Of a stretch of 64,000 nucleotides of DNA, positions 49,254-57,985 are shown in pieces. Source of the stretch: Teichococcus aerophilus (GTDB taxonomy: Bacteria > Pseudomonadota > Alphaproteobacteria > Acetobacterales > Acetobacteraceae). Where the stretch lies: positions 1 through 64,000 of the forward strand of contig NZ_JACTVA010000007.1 in NCBI RefSeq assembly GCF_014490485.1, given 5' to 3'. The notes under the pieces are model-generated. The model did no database searches and had not been told where the DNA came from. It saw only the letters and a program-made list of their open reading frames with translations. The translations under genes were made by a program, and so were the position numbers. Within the stretch, counting starts at the first letter, position 1. Each line of letters begins with the position of its first letter.

Positions 49254-50096
49254 TCAGCCGGCGGGCCGGGGGCCCGGCAGGTGGCCGTTCAACCGGGAAA
49301 GCTCCATCGCCCGCTGTATCAGCAACTGGGCAAAGCGGCCCTCGTCGGCGGCCGAGAAGCGCGACTGCGGCAAGGTGATGCAGAGATCGCCGATAATGGC
49401 GCGGCCGGCGCCGAACACCGGTGCGGCCATGCCCACGGCGCCATGCGTCTGCTCGCCGCGCGTCAGGGCGTAGCCGCGGGCCCGGATCTCGGCCAGGCGC
49501 TGCATCAGCACCGCCTCGTCCGGCGGGGTATGGCCATCGACAGGCGAACGCTCCCCACGGCCCAGCACACGCTCCACCTCCGGCGGGGTCAGCCACGCCA
49601 GCAGGCACAGGCCCGTGGCGCCCCAGAGCAGGGAGCGCGCCTGGTGCATACGGACCGTATAGGGCATCGGCAGCGGCGAGGACGTCTTGTCGATGAACAT
49701 CATCGTCAGCGTCTGCGGCAGCAGCATGCCGAACATGCAGGTTTCGGTCGTCCGCCGCGTCACTTCCTGGATAACCGGTCGTGCCAGGCGCAGGACGCCG
49801 GACTTGCGGGCGGCCAGCGCGCCGATGCGGCTGAACTCGTTGCTGACGCGGTAGCGCCGGGCGCTGGTGCGGTCGATCAACCCCGCCGCCACCAGCTGGT
49901 CCAGCAACCGGTGCAACGTGCTGGGCGCCAGCCCGACCTGTTCCGACAGGTCCTTGATCGACACGCTGGCCCCGCCTTCGGCGAAGGCCCGCAGCACAGC
50001 CACGACGCGGGAGACGACGCTGATGCCGGCACCGCCTTCCTCGGCGTCGCCGTCTCGGCCTGGGGCTCTCGGCCGCTGCGAAGGGGGTGCCGCCAT
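49254..50096 (-). CDS. IclR-family transcriptional regulator
   Basis: 280 residues. The N-terminal winged helix lies at about 25-85 (ISVVSRVVAVLRAFAEGG, VSIKDLSEQVGLAPSTLHRLLDQLVAAGLIDRT). The GAF-like effector domain follows (MLLPQTLTMMFIDKTSS, RGYALTRGEQTHGAVGMAAPVFGAGRAIIGDLCITLP). The ATG at 50096 has AAGG at good spacing; the frame is open to 50237 without domain content. It is the likely regulator of the seven minus-strand genes 40764-49112, starting 141 bp downstream. Confidence 0.92.
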   Translation of the reverse strand: MAAPPSQRPRAPGRDGDAEEGGAGISVVSRVVAVLRAFAEGGASVSIKDLSEQVGLAPSTLHRLLDQLVAAGLIDRTSARRYRVSNEFSRIGALAARKSGVLRLARPVIQEVTRRTTETCMFGMLLPQTLTMMFIDKTSSPLPMPYTVRMHQARSLLWGATGLCLLAWLTPPEVERVLGRGERSPVDGHTPPDEAVLMQRLAEIRARGYALTRGEQTHGAVGMAAPVFGAGRAIIGDLCITLPQSRFSAADEGRFAQLLIQRAMELSRLNGHLPGPRPAG

Positions 50097-50249
50097 CGCC
50101 TTCCATCTCCCGGCATGCCGCCGCGGGCAGGGGCCCGGGCACACCGCCCATGTCACGGGACGGACCGGGCGGCGGATGTGGGGAGTAGAGCGCGGGGCGC
50201 CGCCCATGACAATGATGACGGTTGCGCAACGCTCCACAGGTCCACCACG

Positions 50250-50660
50250 TCACGGGTGCAGGGATGCCCCCTTGGTGGCCTTGTCCAAGTCCTTCCTGGG
50301 GCCGCGCAGCGCCAGTCCGACAAGGTCCGGCGCCTCGGCCGGCTCCAGCAGGAAGGCGGCGCGGTTGGCGGCATCATGGCCGGTGGAGAACATGGCGCGG
50401 ACATAGACCGCGCGGCTGAGGCCACGCTCGATGCCCTGCCGCCACGCCCGCTGCAGCGTCCCGGCCCCGGCGGCGAAGATCAGCATCGGCTGGCCCAGCA
50501 GCCGGGCGTGCTGGCGGCCAGCGGCGTCCTCATAGGGCTCGCCCATGGCTTCGGGGGCGCCGCCGGCGATGCCGGTGGCCAGGAAGGCCGTGACGTTCAG
50601 CTTCTGCCAGACCGCCAGATCATCCAGCACCAGGATGGCCACCTTCGTGTCGAACACCAT
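50250..50660 (-). CDS. DUF2000-family protein
   Basis: 136 residues: FDTKVAILVLDDLAVWQKLNVTAFLATGIAG, YEDAAGRQHARLLGQPMLIFAA and ALRGPRKDLDKATKG. These match DUF2000, a peptidyl-tRNA-hydrolase-2-like fold of unknown function. AAGGAAGG precedes the ATG. It follows the AraC gene by 36 bp on the same strand, a pairing often seen for this family, so the two are probably co-transcribed. Confidence 0.85.
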   Translation of the reverse strand: MVFDTKVAILVLDDLAVWQKLNVTAFLATGIAGGAPEAMGEPYEDAAGRQHARLLGQPMLIFAAGAGTLQRAWRQGIERGLSRAVYVRAMFSTGHDAANRAAFLLEPAEAPDLVGLALRGPRKDLDKATKGASLHP

Positions 50661-50696
50661 CTCGCTCTTGCCTTCCTTGCAAATGGGGCCGGCATG

Positions 50697-51542
50697 TCAG
50701 GCGAAGTGGGCGGCATCGTCTGGAACATCCGTGCACAAGGCGCGGAAGGCGGCGGGAGTCACGCCGTAGGCCTGGCGGAAGCGGCGGCCGAGATGGCTCT
50801 GGTCGGCGAAGCCGCAGGCAGCGGCGGCGGCGGCCGGCCGCTCGCCCCCGGCCAGCAGGCGGCGGGCCAGCAGCAGCCGCAGCTGCAACAGATAGGCGTG
50901 GGGCGAGGTGCCGTAGGCAGCGCGGAAGGCCCGCGCCAGCTGGAAACGGTCCGCCGCCCCCGCCGCCTGCGCCAACGCATCGGCGCCGATGTCCGCCGCC
51001 ACGTCGTCATGCAACACCTCCCGCGCCAGCCGGGCCACCCTGGCGGCGCGGCCACCCGATGCCACGCGGGGGGCAGGGCCCAAATGCGGGCGCAGGCGGG
51101 CCAGCACCGCGTCCAGCGCCGCATCGCGCGCGAGGCGCTCGGCAGGCGCGGAGAGGGCGGCGCAGGCGTGGCGGATGGCGGCGCCCAGTTCGGGATCGTC
51201 GCAGAGGCTGGCGGCGAAGCGTGGGCTGGTGCCCGGCGTGTCCGCCAGCCCGGCCCGCAGCCAGGTCCTGGGCAGGTACAGCATGCGGTAGGAGAAACCA
51301 CCCTCCGCCCCGGCCTGGCCGTCATGCGCCTCCTGCGGCTCGATGAGGATGACGCGGCCGGGGGTGCTGAGGCGGCGCGCGCCCCGGCAGAGGAAGTCCT
51401 GCACGCCGTGGTCGGTGACGCCGACCAGCCAGTCGTCGTGGCGGTGCAGGTCGTAGGCATGGGCGGCGAAGCGGGCCTGGATCGCCTCGACGCCCGTCGC
51501 CGCGTCATGCGCCAGGCGGACACGGTCCGGCGGCGTCAGCAT
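50697..51542 (-). CDS. AraC-family transcriptional regulator
   Basis: 281 residues. An N-terminal cupin-like sensor (HRHDDWLVGVTDHGVQDFLCRGARR, GRVILIEPQEAHDGQ) is followed by the double helix-turn-helix at the C-terminus (DALAQAAGAADRFQLARAFRAAYGTSPHAYLLQLRLLLARRLL, then CGFADQSHLGRRFRQAYGVTPAAFRAL). The ATG at 51542 is used; a GTG at 51626 would add 28 residues. It probably controls the adjacent DUF2000 gene. Confidence 0.9.
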   Translation of the reverse strand: MLTPPDRVRLAHDAATGVEAIQARFAAHAYDLHRHDDWLVGVTDHGVQDFLCRGARRLSTPGRVILIEPQEAHDGQAGAEGGFSYRMLYLPRTWLRAGLADTPGTSPRFAASLCDDPELGAAIRHACAALSAPAERLARDAALDAVLARLRPHLGPAPRVASGGRAARVARLAREVLHDDVAADIGADALAQAAGAADRFQLARAFRAAYGTSPHAYLLQLRLLLARRLLAGGERPAAAAAACGFADQSHLGRRFRQAYGVTPAAFRALCTDVPDDAAHFA

Positions 51543-51646
51543 GCGCGCGGCGGGGGCAGGGGGCGTGGCGGCAGTGTCATGGCATCGGCCACGATAGCCC
51601 AGGTGGCCCCGCCGGAGCGAGGCCACGCCCTACGTGATGGCGCAGG

Positions 51647-52156
51647 TTAGACCTGGGCGTTCCGCGCGTGGGCAAGGCCCTTCGGGAAGCCGGAGCGATC
51701 GCGGTAATCCCGCCCGGGGCCCGGCTGCCGTGCGTGCCGCGCCGTCAGCCCCTGGTGGCAGATGACATCCAGCACCGTGATGCCGAGCACCGCCAGCAAC
51801 GCGAGCTGCGCATTGCCGCGCCGCGGATCATCCTGCTGGGCAGCGACGGCCAGCGTGGCGATATCCAGCGCATCCCCGGCAATGCGGGCGGCCACGCCCG
51901 GCGCTGGGTTGACTGAAAGGCATGCCACGCCGCTGCCGATCTCCCGCGCCCCACAGGCGCGGATCATCCATTCGGACCCTTCCAGCCCCAGGGTGCGGGC
52001 CACGCGGTGGGCGCCGAACAGCTCCAGCATGCCGAGGCCGATGCTGAACCAGCCGAGGCCCCGCGCCAACTGGTCCGGCGACGCGAGCGTGCCGGGGCCG
52101 GTGGAAATGACCCTCGGGTCGCCGGGGGAGCGAGCGGATTTCATCAACATGTTCAT
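51647..52156 (-). CDS. Conserved small membrane protein (function unknown)
   Basis: 169 residues with hydrophobic stretches LGWFSIGLGMLELFG, ARIAGDALDIATLAVAA and LALLAVLGITVLDVICH; the last part is polar (GPGRDYRDRSGFP). I recognise the type as a short conserved membrane protein that often accompanies zinc alcohol dehydrogenases, but I can give no function. GAGGTG precedes the ATG at 52156. It starts 8 bp after the dehydrogenase stop, so the two form an operon. Confidence 0.75.
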   Translation of the reverse strand: MNMLMKSARSPGDPRVISTGPGTLASPDQLARGLGWFSIGLGMLELFGAHRVARTLGLEGSEWMIRACGAREIGSGVACLSVNPAPGVAARIAGDALDIATLAVAAQQDDPRRGNAQLALLAVLGITVLDVICHQGLTARHARQPGPGRDYRDRSGFPKGLAHARNAQV

Positions 52157-52164
52157 GGAACACC

Positions 52165-53340
52165 TCAGGGCTTGAGAACGACCTTGATGCAGCTGTCCTG
52201 CTTGTCGCGGAACATCTTGTACATCTCGGGTCCGTCTTCGAGACGCGCGGTATGGGTGATGACGAAGGACGGATCGATCTGCCCCTCCTCGATGCGGCGG
52301 AGCAGGTCGTCGGTCCAGCGGTTCACATGCGTCTGGCCCATGCGGAAGCTGAGGCCCTTGTTCATGGCGATACCGAGCGGAATCTTGTCCACCAGCCCGC
52401 TATAGACGCCGGGGATGGAGATGATGCCGCCGGGGCGGCAGACATAGATCATCTCCCGCACCACGTGCGGGCGGTCGCTCTCCATCATCACCGCCTGCTT
52501 CGCGCGGTCGAGCAACGTATCGGGCTGGCCCATCGAGACGTGGGATTCAAGCCCCACCGCGTCAATGCATTTTTCTGGCCCCTTGCCCGAGGTCAGGTCG
52601 TTCAACCGCTCGATGACGCTTTCCGTCTCGAAGTTGATGGTGATCGCGCCGCCGGCCTGCGCCATGGAGAGGCGCTCTGGAATGCAGTCGATCGCCACCA
52701 CCTGGCGGGCGCCGAGCAGGATGGCGCTGCGGATGGCCATCTGCCCCACCGGGCCGCAGCCCCAGACCGCCACCGTGTCCGTTGGCTCGATGTCGCAATG
52801 TGCCGCAGCCTGCCAACCAGTGGGGAAGATGTCGCCGAGGAACAGCACCTGCTCGTCCGTCAGGTTGTCCGGCACCTTGATATGCGTGGCATCGGCGAAG
52901 GGCACGCGCAGGTATTCGGCCTGGCCGCCCGGGTAGCCGCCGGTGAGGTGAGTATAGCCGAACAGGCCGGCCGTGCTGTGGCCATAGACCTTGTCGGCCA
53001 TTTCCTTGTTCCGGTTGCTGCGCTCGCAGACCGAGAAATTGCCGCGCCGGCACTGGTCGCACTGGCCGCAGATGATGGTGAAGGGCACCACGATACGGTC
53101 GCCCTTCTTGAGCTTGCCCTTGGCCTCGCTGCCGACCTCCACCACCTCGCCCATCATCTCGTGCCCCATGATGTCGCCATTCTTCATCGCGGGGATGAAG
53201 TTATGGAACAGGTGCAGGTCGGAGCCGCATATGGCGCAGCTTGTGACTTTGATGATGGCGTCGCGCGGATCTTCGATCCCCGGATCGGAGACCTGATCAC
53301 AGCGGATATCCTGTTTACCGTGCCATACGAGAGCTTTCAT
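52165..53340 (-). CDS. Zinc-dependent alcohol dehydrogenase (formaldehyde dehydrogenase-like)
   Basis: 391 residues of the medium-chain dehydrogenase family. Catalytic zinc ligands lie in [13 protein letters not shown] and [12 protein letters not shown]. The structural zinc site has four Cys in [15 protein letters not shown]. The Rossmann motif is [18 protein letters not shown], and IDAVGLESH precedes an extra loop of the glutathione-independent formaldehyde dehydrogenase type. It oxidises an alcohol or aldehyde with NAD. The ATG at 53340 fits the canonical MKALVWHG opening; the frame extends upstream without domain content. Confidence 0.92.
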   Translation of the reverse strand: MKALVWHGKQDIRCDQVSDPGIEDPRDAIIKVTSCAICGSDLHLFHNFIPAMKNGDIMGHEMMGEVVEVGSEAKGKLKKGDRIVVPFTIICGQCDQCRRGNFSVCERSNRNKEMADKVYGHSTAGLFGYTHLTGGYPGGQAEYLRVPFADATHIKVPDNLTDEQVLFLGDIFPTGWQAAAHCDIEPTDTVAVWGCGPVGQMAIRSAILLGARQVVAIDCIPERLSMAQAGGAITINFETESVIERLNDLTSGKGPEKCIDAVGLESHVSMGQPDTLLDRAKQAVMMESDRPHVVREMIYVCRPGGIISIPGVYSGLVDKIPLGIAMNKGLSFRMGQTHVNRWTDDLLRRIEEGQIDPSFVITHTARLEDGPEMYKMFRDKQDSCIKVVLKP

Positions 53341-53742
53341 TGCAGGGTCCCATCCCATTCGTGAGGGCGCATCCCGGCAGCTACGCACTGCCGCACCTGT
53401 CACAGAACGATGGATTCGCGCAGGCGTTTCGTGGCGAATGTTCTTCCGAATGCGGAATTATCCGCAATGGATTCCGTAACCTGCCTGTAGCTGGGCTATG
53501 ATTTCCTGAGTTGATGGAATCAGAATGCATCCTTCATCCCGGCATGCGGCCGGATGCAGCGGGGGGACATTATCCTGCTTGCTGCCGTGCCCAAGTTCCC
53601 GACACAGCATACCTTCAGCTGGGAACTTTGGAATCTCCGTTCACTCACCCGGTAGTACGCTCGGCAGCATAGGTGCCGTTCACGCTCCTGGCTTGTGCGA
53701 CGCATAAATACCGACACCCGCGATGGATCAGCCTACGGTGGC
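53341..53742. other. Gap without recognised gene
   Basis: 402 bp between the dehydrogenase start and the diguanylate-cyclase stop. It contains a 6-bp dyad TGCGGA-ATTA-TCCGCA (53451-53466), possibly an operator for the dehydrogenase operon. Short open frames here have no domain content. Confidence 0.45.
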
Positions 53743-54555
53743 TTACCCGTGCGAGCGGATCACACTGGCCGGCCCGGCGAGGCGGACCTGGTTCCGCCCT
53801 GCGTTCTTGGCACCGTAGAGGGCGTGGTCCGCCTCCTGGTACACCGTGTCGAAATCCCGCCCCTGGCACAGCGCCACGCCGGCGGAGACGGTGACCGGCA
53901 CGGTGATGCCATCGATCAGGAAAGGCCGGGTGGAAAGGCGCCGCGCCAGCCGGTCAAGCCGCTGCGCCAGCGCCGCCGATGACTGCTTCCAGGCTACGAA
54001 GGCGAATTCCTCGCCACCGACACGGCCGACCAGGCCCAGGCCATCCAGCTCCTCAACCAGCACACCGGCCAGTTGCTGCAACGTGGCATCGCCGACGCCG
54101 TGGCCATGGGTGTCGTTGATGCGCTTGAAATGGTCCACGTCGATCAGCACCAGCGCGGTGTCGCGTTCGTTATGCCGCTGGAAGGCGGAGAGCACGGCGC
54201 GGCGGTTGGGCAGGCCGGTCAGGTCGTCGGTACGGCTCAGCAGCTCCAGCTGCACCTGGGCGCGCCACAGGTTCAGGTGGGCGTAGCCCAGGCTGCCCAG
54301 CAGGGGCAGGGCGATGACCGAGGCCACCAGGATGGTGACGACCCAGGAGCGGATGGCCGTTTCCCAATCCGTGAAAAAGATCAGCTGCTGCGCCACGTCC
54401 ACCAGCAGCGCGGTACCGATCGCGGACGCGGTGGCAAGAAGCAGATAGCGGGCCAGGTCCCGGCGGTTACGGATGACGGGGCTGAAGATCCGCTTCAAGG
54501 GCTTCGGGACGTCCATCGAGGATGCGCGGATACCGCCACGCCGGACAGGGACCAT
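53743..54555 (-). CDS. Membrane-anchored GGDEF diguanylate cyclase
   Basis: 270 residues. Two hydrophobic segments (YLLLATASAIGTALLVDV and SWVVTILVASVIALPLLGSLGY) precede a GGDEF domain: DDLTGLPNRRA, LIDVDHFKRINDTHGHGVGD and the active-site GGEEF (in RVGGEEFAFV). YQEADHALYGAKNAGRN closes the fold. With GGEEF intact it should make cyclic di-GMP. No RxxD inhibition site is obvious five residues before it. The start may be 54555 or ATG 54513; neither has a clear ribosome site. Confidence 0.9.
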   Translation of the reverse strand: MVPVRRGGIRASSMDVPKPLKRIFSPVIRNRRDLARYLLLATASAIGTALLVDVAQQLIFFTDWETAIRSWVVTILVASVIALPLLGSLGYAHLNLWRAQVQLELLSRTDDLTGLPNRRAVLSAFQRHNERDTALVLIDVDHFKRINDTHGHGVGDATLQQLAGVLVEELDGLGLVGRVGGEEFAFVAWKQSSAALAQRLDRLARRLSTRPFLIDGITVPVTVSAGVALCQGRDFDTVYQEADHALYGAKNAGRNQVRLAGPASVIRSHG

Positions 54556-54735
54556 ACCGCATCGCGTGATGGCTCACCAACCCGTGATATCGGGGGTGAG
54601 CTCCGCGCCCACGCTGGGTAACGTGGCCCCCTTAACCATTGATGAACGTCGGCGCGTGCCGCCAGGGCCAAGGTTCCGTCCATCCTCCGCTTTTAGGTCT
54701 TGTCATGTTATAACGTTTCATTCATGCCGTGACCC

Positions 54736-56274
54736 ATGACAGCAGCCATCCTCCCACGCCGTGCCTTGCTCGCTTCCGCGGCCGGCCTGCCTTTCCTGCC
54801 CCGTGCCGCCGCCGCACAACCGGCGTCGGACACCTTCCGCGTCGTCACCTCGCAGGAGATCAATGGGCTGGACCCCTCCCGCTCCGGCTATGTCTTCGCC
54901 CGCATGCAGGTGGTGGAGACGCTGACCGGCGCCGATGATGGCGGCCTGCCGGTGCCGCAGCTCGCCCGCGCCTGGACCCTGTCCGAAGACCGGCTGACGT
55001 GGCGCTTCGAACTGCGCCCTGACGCCCGTTTCCACGACGGCACCTCGGTTACCGCCGAGGCCGTCGCCTTCTGCCTGGATCGCGCGCGACGGCAGACCGG
55101 GGTACTCGGCAACATCCCGATCGAGAGCATTGCCGTCGAGGCGGGGGGTATCGTCATCCGCACCCGCCGCCCCTTCGTCTCGCTGACCGCCTTCCTGGCC
55201 CACTACAGTACCGCCATCCTGGCGCCAGCTTCGTTCGAGGGGGAGGCGGTGCGCGCCGTCATCGGCAGCGGGCCGTACAAGGTGGCACGGCTGCTGGCGC
55301 CCCAGCGGCTGGAGACCGAGCGTTCCGATCACTGGGACGGGCCGCCGCCAGCCTTCGCCCGCGCCAGCTACCTAGCCGCCGGCCGGGGCGAGACCCGCGC
55401 GGCAATGGCCGAAGGCGGGCAGGCCGAGATGGTGGCGCAGCTGGCGCCGGAAACGGTGGAGCGGTTGCGGCGCAATCCACGCCTCGATATCCGCGTACAG
55501 CCCATCCCGCGCACCCGGTTGATCAAGCTGAACTGCGCCTCGCCCCTGTTCAATGATGTGCGGGCGCGGCGGGCCGTCAGCCTGGCGCTGGACCGCGCCG
55601 GCATGGCGGCGGCGCTGCTGCGCTCGCCCGCCTCCGCCGCCACGCAGATGTTTCCGGCCAGCATGGCGGAATGGCACGTGCCGTCCCTGCCGCCGCTGCG
55701 GCGGGACGTGGCGGAAGCGCGGCGGCTGCTCGGTGCGCTCGGCTGGCAGCCGGGGCCGGATGGCCTGCTGGTGCGCGACGGCGCGCCGTTCCGCTTCACC
55801 CTCCGCACTTTCTCCGACCGGCCAGAACTGCCGGGTCTGGCCACCGCCATGCAGGCGCAGCTGCGGGAAGTCGGCATCGATATGAAGGTCGCCGTCGTCA
55901 ACAGCGGCGAGATTCCGGCCGGGCACCGCGACGGTACGCTGGAAGCCGCGTTGATGGCGCGCAACTTCTCCCTGGTGCCGGACCCGCTGGGCACGCTGCT
56001 GCAGGATTACAGGCCGCAGGGCGGCGACTGGGGCGCCATGAACTGGTCCAGCCCGGCACTGACCGCGCTGCTGGAGGAACTGGGCGCGACCGCCGACGCA
56101 GCGGAGCGCGCGGCGCTGCGTGGCCGTGCCTCGACCATCCTGCAGGACGAACTACCGGTCATCCCGGTCAGCTGGTTCGACCTGGCGACGGCAGTGTCCA
56201 AGCGCGTCGGCGGGCTGACGGTCGATCCGTTGGAGATCTCCTACCGCGTGGCGGGTGCAAGATGGGTGAGTTGA
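54736..56274 (+). CDS. Family-5 ABC receptor (peptide/nickel type)
   Basis: 512 residues: signal peptide LPRRALLASAAGLPFLPRAAAA, then NGLDPSRSGYVFARMQVVETLTG, LARAWTLSEDRLTWRFELRPDARFHDGTSVTAEAVAFCLDR (SBP_bac_5 signature) and RARRAVSLALDRAGMAAALL. It binds peptides, opines or metal-chelate complexes. It heads a four-gene operon with two permeases and a fused ATPase, each overlapping the next. A TATAAC at 54709-54714 may be the -10, but the -35 is poor. Confidence 0.92.
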   Translation: MTAAILPRRALLASAAGLPFLPRAAAAQPASDTFRVVTSQEINGLDPSRSGYVFARMQVVETLTGADDGGLPVPQLARAWTLSEDRLTWRFELRPDARFHDGTSVTAEAVAFCLDRARRQTGVLGNIPIESIAVEAGGIVIRTRRPFVSLTAFLAHYSTAILAPASFEGEAVRAVIGSGPYKVARLLAPQRLETERSDHWDGPPPAFARASYLAAGRGETRAAMAEGGQAEMVAQLAPETVERLRRNPRLDIRVQPIPRTRLIKLNCASPLFNDVRARRAVSLALDRAGMAAALLRSPASAATQMFPASMAEWHVPSLPPLRRDVAEARRLLGALGWQPGPDGLLVRDGAPFRFTLRTFSDRPELPGLATAMQAQLREVGIDMKVAVVNSGEIPAGHRDGTLEAALMARNFSLVPDPLGTLLQDYRPQGGDWGAMNWSSPALTALLEELGATADAAERAALRGRASTILQDELPVIPVSWFDLATAVSKRVGGLTVDPLEISYRVAGARWVS

Positions 56275-57212
56275 TGCGCGCGCTGGGCGGCCGGGCCGTC
56301 CAGGCCCTGCTGGTGGCTTTGCTGGTCGGCGCCTCCTGCTTCCTGATGGTGCGGCTGCTGCCGGGGGACATGGCCTACCGCGTCGCCGCCAGCCGCTATG
56401 GCTACGATCTGGTGGACAGCGCGGCGGCGGAGGCCGTGCGGCAGGAGCTGGGGCTGGACCGCCCCTGGTTGCTGCAACTCGGCGCCTGGTTCGCCGATCT
56501 GGCGCGGCTGGATCTCGGCGTCTCGCTCGCCTCGGGGGAGGCGGTGCTGGACCTGCTCAGCGTGCAGCTGGGGCACACGCTGCTGCTCTCGGTGGTGGCG
56601 CTGGCGTTCTCACTGCTGCTGGGGCCGCCGCTGGGGGTGCTGACGGGGCTGCGGCCAGGCGGCTGGCTGGATGGCGGCGCGCTGGCGCTGGCAGCGGCGC
56701 TGCGAGCGGTACCGGCCTTCGTCATCGGCATCGCGCTGATGCTGGTGCTCGCCGTGGAGTGGGACTGGCTGCCGGTGGCCGGCGTCGGCGGCTGGCGGGA
56801 AGTGATCCTGCCGGCGCTGACCCTGGCGCTGGGGCTCGCCGCCGCGTCGTCCCGCGTCACGCGGGATGCGGTCGCGGCGGTGGTGGCCTCGCCCTACTTC
56901 GCCTTCGCGCGGATGAAAGGGCTGTCGGATGCCAGCGCGTTCCGCCGGCACGGGCTGCGCAACGCCTCCATCCCCGTCATCGCCTATCTGGGCCTGCAAC
57001 TGGTCACGCTGATCGAGGGCGTCGTCGTGGTGGAATCGTTGTTCGCGTGGCCTGGCATCGGCCACGCGCTGGTGCATGCGGTGCTGGGGCGGGACATCCC
57101 GATGGTACAGGGCACGGCGCTGCTGATGGGCCTGTTGTTCGTCGGCCTGAACGCGGCGACCGATCTGGCCTGCTGGGCACTGGACCCGCGCCGGCAGGGG
57201 GCGCGGGCATGA
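56262..57212 (+). CDS. ABC importer permease (DppB/OppB type)
   Basis: 316 residues with about six membrane segments: GRAVQALLVALLVGASCFLMVRLLPGD at the N-terminus, LLLSVVALAFSLLLGPPLGVL, FVIGIALMLVLAVEWDWLP and the EAA loop SPYFAFARMKGLSDASAFRRHGLRNASIPV. It pairs with the DppC-type permease that follows (4-bp overlap). ATG 56274, overlapping the receptor stop as TGATG, is an equally good start. Confidence 0.92.
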   Translation: MGELMRALGGRAVQALLVALLVGASCFLMVRLLPGDMAYRVAASRYGYDLVDSAAAEAVRQELGLDRPWLLQLGAWFADLARLDLGVSLASGEAVLDLLSVQLGHTLLLSVVALAFSLLLGPPLGVLTGLRPGGWLDGGALALAAALRAVPAFVIGIALMLVLAVEWDWLPVAGVGGWREVILPALTLALGLAAASSRVTRDAVAAVVASPYFAFARMKGLSDASAFRRHGLRNASIPVIAYLGLQLVTLIEGVVVVESLFAWPGIGHALVHAVLGRDIPMVQGTALLMGLLFVGLNAATDLACWALDPRRQGARA

Positions 57213-57985
57213 GCCGCAAGCGCCTGCTGGGCGGCGCGCTGCTGGCCGCCGTCATCGCCTTCGCGCTGCTGGGGCCGCTGCATGGGGCGGACCCGTTGCG
57301 CCAGAACCTCTCCGACACGCTGCTACCCCCTGGCGGCGCCTACCCGCTGGGTACCGACCATCTGGGGCGAGACCTGTTGGCCCGGCTGGCGGCAGGCGCC
57401 CGGCTGTCCTTCGGCTTCGCGCTGCTGGCGGCGCTGGCGGCGGCGGTGCCGGGCATCCTGCTCGGCCTGGTGGCGGCGCTGCGGGGCGGGGTGCTGGAGC
57501 GGTTGTTGCTGGGCCTGGCCGATGCGGTGCAGGCACTGCCTGGGCTGCTGCTGGTGGTGCTGTTCACCGCCTTCGCGCCCGGCGAGTTCCTGCCGCTGTA
57601 TCTTGGCCTCGCCTTGTCGCTGTGGGTGGAGTTCTTCCGCATTGCCCGCAACGGCGCCGCCGCGGTCATGGCCCGGCCGCAGGTGCAGGCGGCGCGGCTG
57701 CTGGGCTTCGGCGCCGGGCATATTTTGCGGCGCCACTTGTGGCCTGAAGTGGCGCCGCTGGCGGCCACGTTGTTCGCCTTCGCCGCCGGCACGGCCGTGA
57801 CCACCATCGCGGCGCTGGCCTTTATCGGTGTGGGCGCCCGGCCGCCGGTGCCGGAGTGGGGCAGCATGATGACCGAACTGTTGCCCTACTACGCCGAAGC
57901 GCCGCTGGCGTTGCTGCTGCCGGCCATCCTGATCTTCACCACCGTGCTCGGCTTGCATCTGCTGGCGGGGCGGGAGCGCGCATGA
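57209..57985 (+). CDS. ABC importer permease (DppC/OppC type)
   Basis: 258 residues: RLLGGALLAAVIAFALLGPL, the conserved YPLGTDHLGRDLLARLAAGARLSF (about 45-68), ARPQVQAARLLGFGAGHILRRHLWPEV for ATPase contact and FIGVGARPPVPEWGSMM near the end. Slightly short for the family because the N-terminal extension is trimmed. It couples by 4-bp overlaps to the neighbours. Confidence 0.92.
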   Translation: MSRKRLLGGALLAAVIAFALLGPLHGADPLRQNLSDTLLPPGGAYPLGTDHLGRDLLARLAAGARLSFGFALLAALAAAVPGILLGLVAALRGGVLERLLLGLADAVQALPGLLLVVLFTAFAPGEFLPLYLGLALSLWVEFFRIARNGAAAVMARPQVQAARLLGFGAGHILRRHLWPEVAPLAATLFAFAAGTAVTTIAALAFIGVGARPPVPEWGSMMTELLPYYAEAPLALLLPAILIFTTVLGLHLLAGRERA

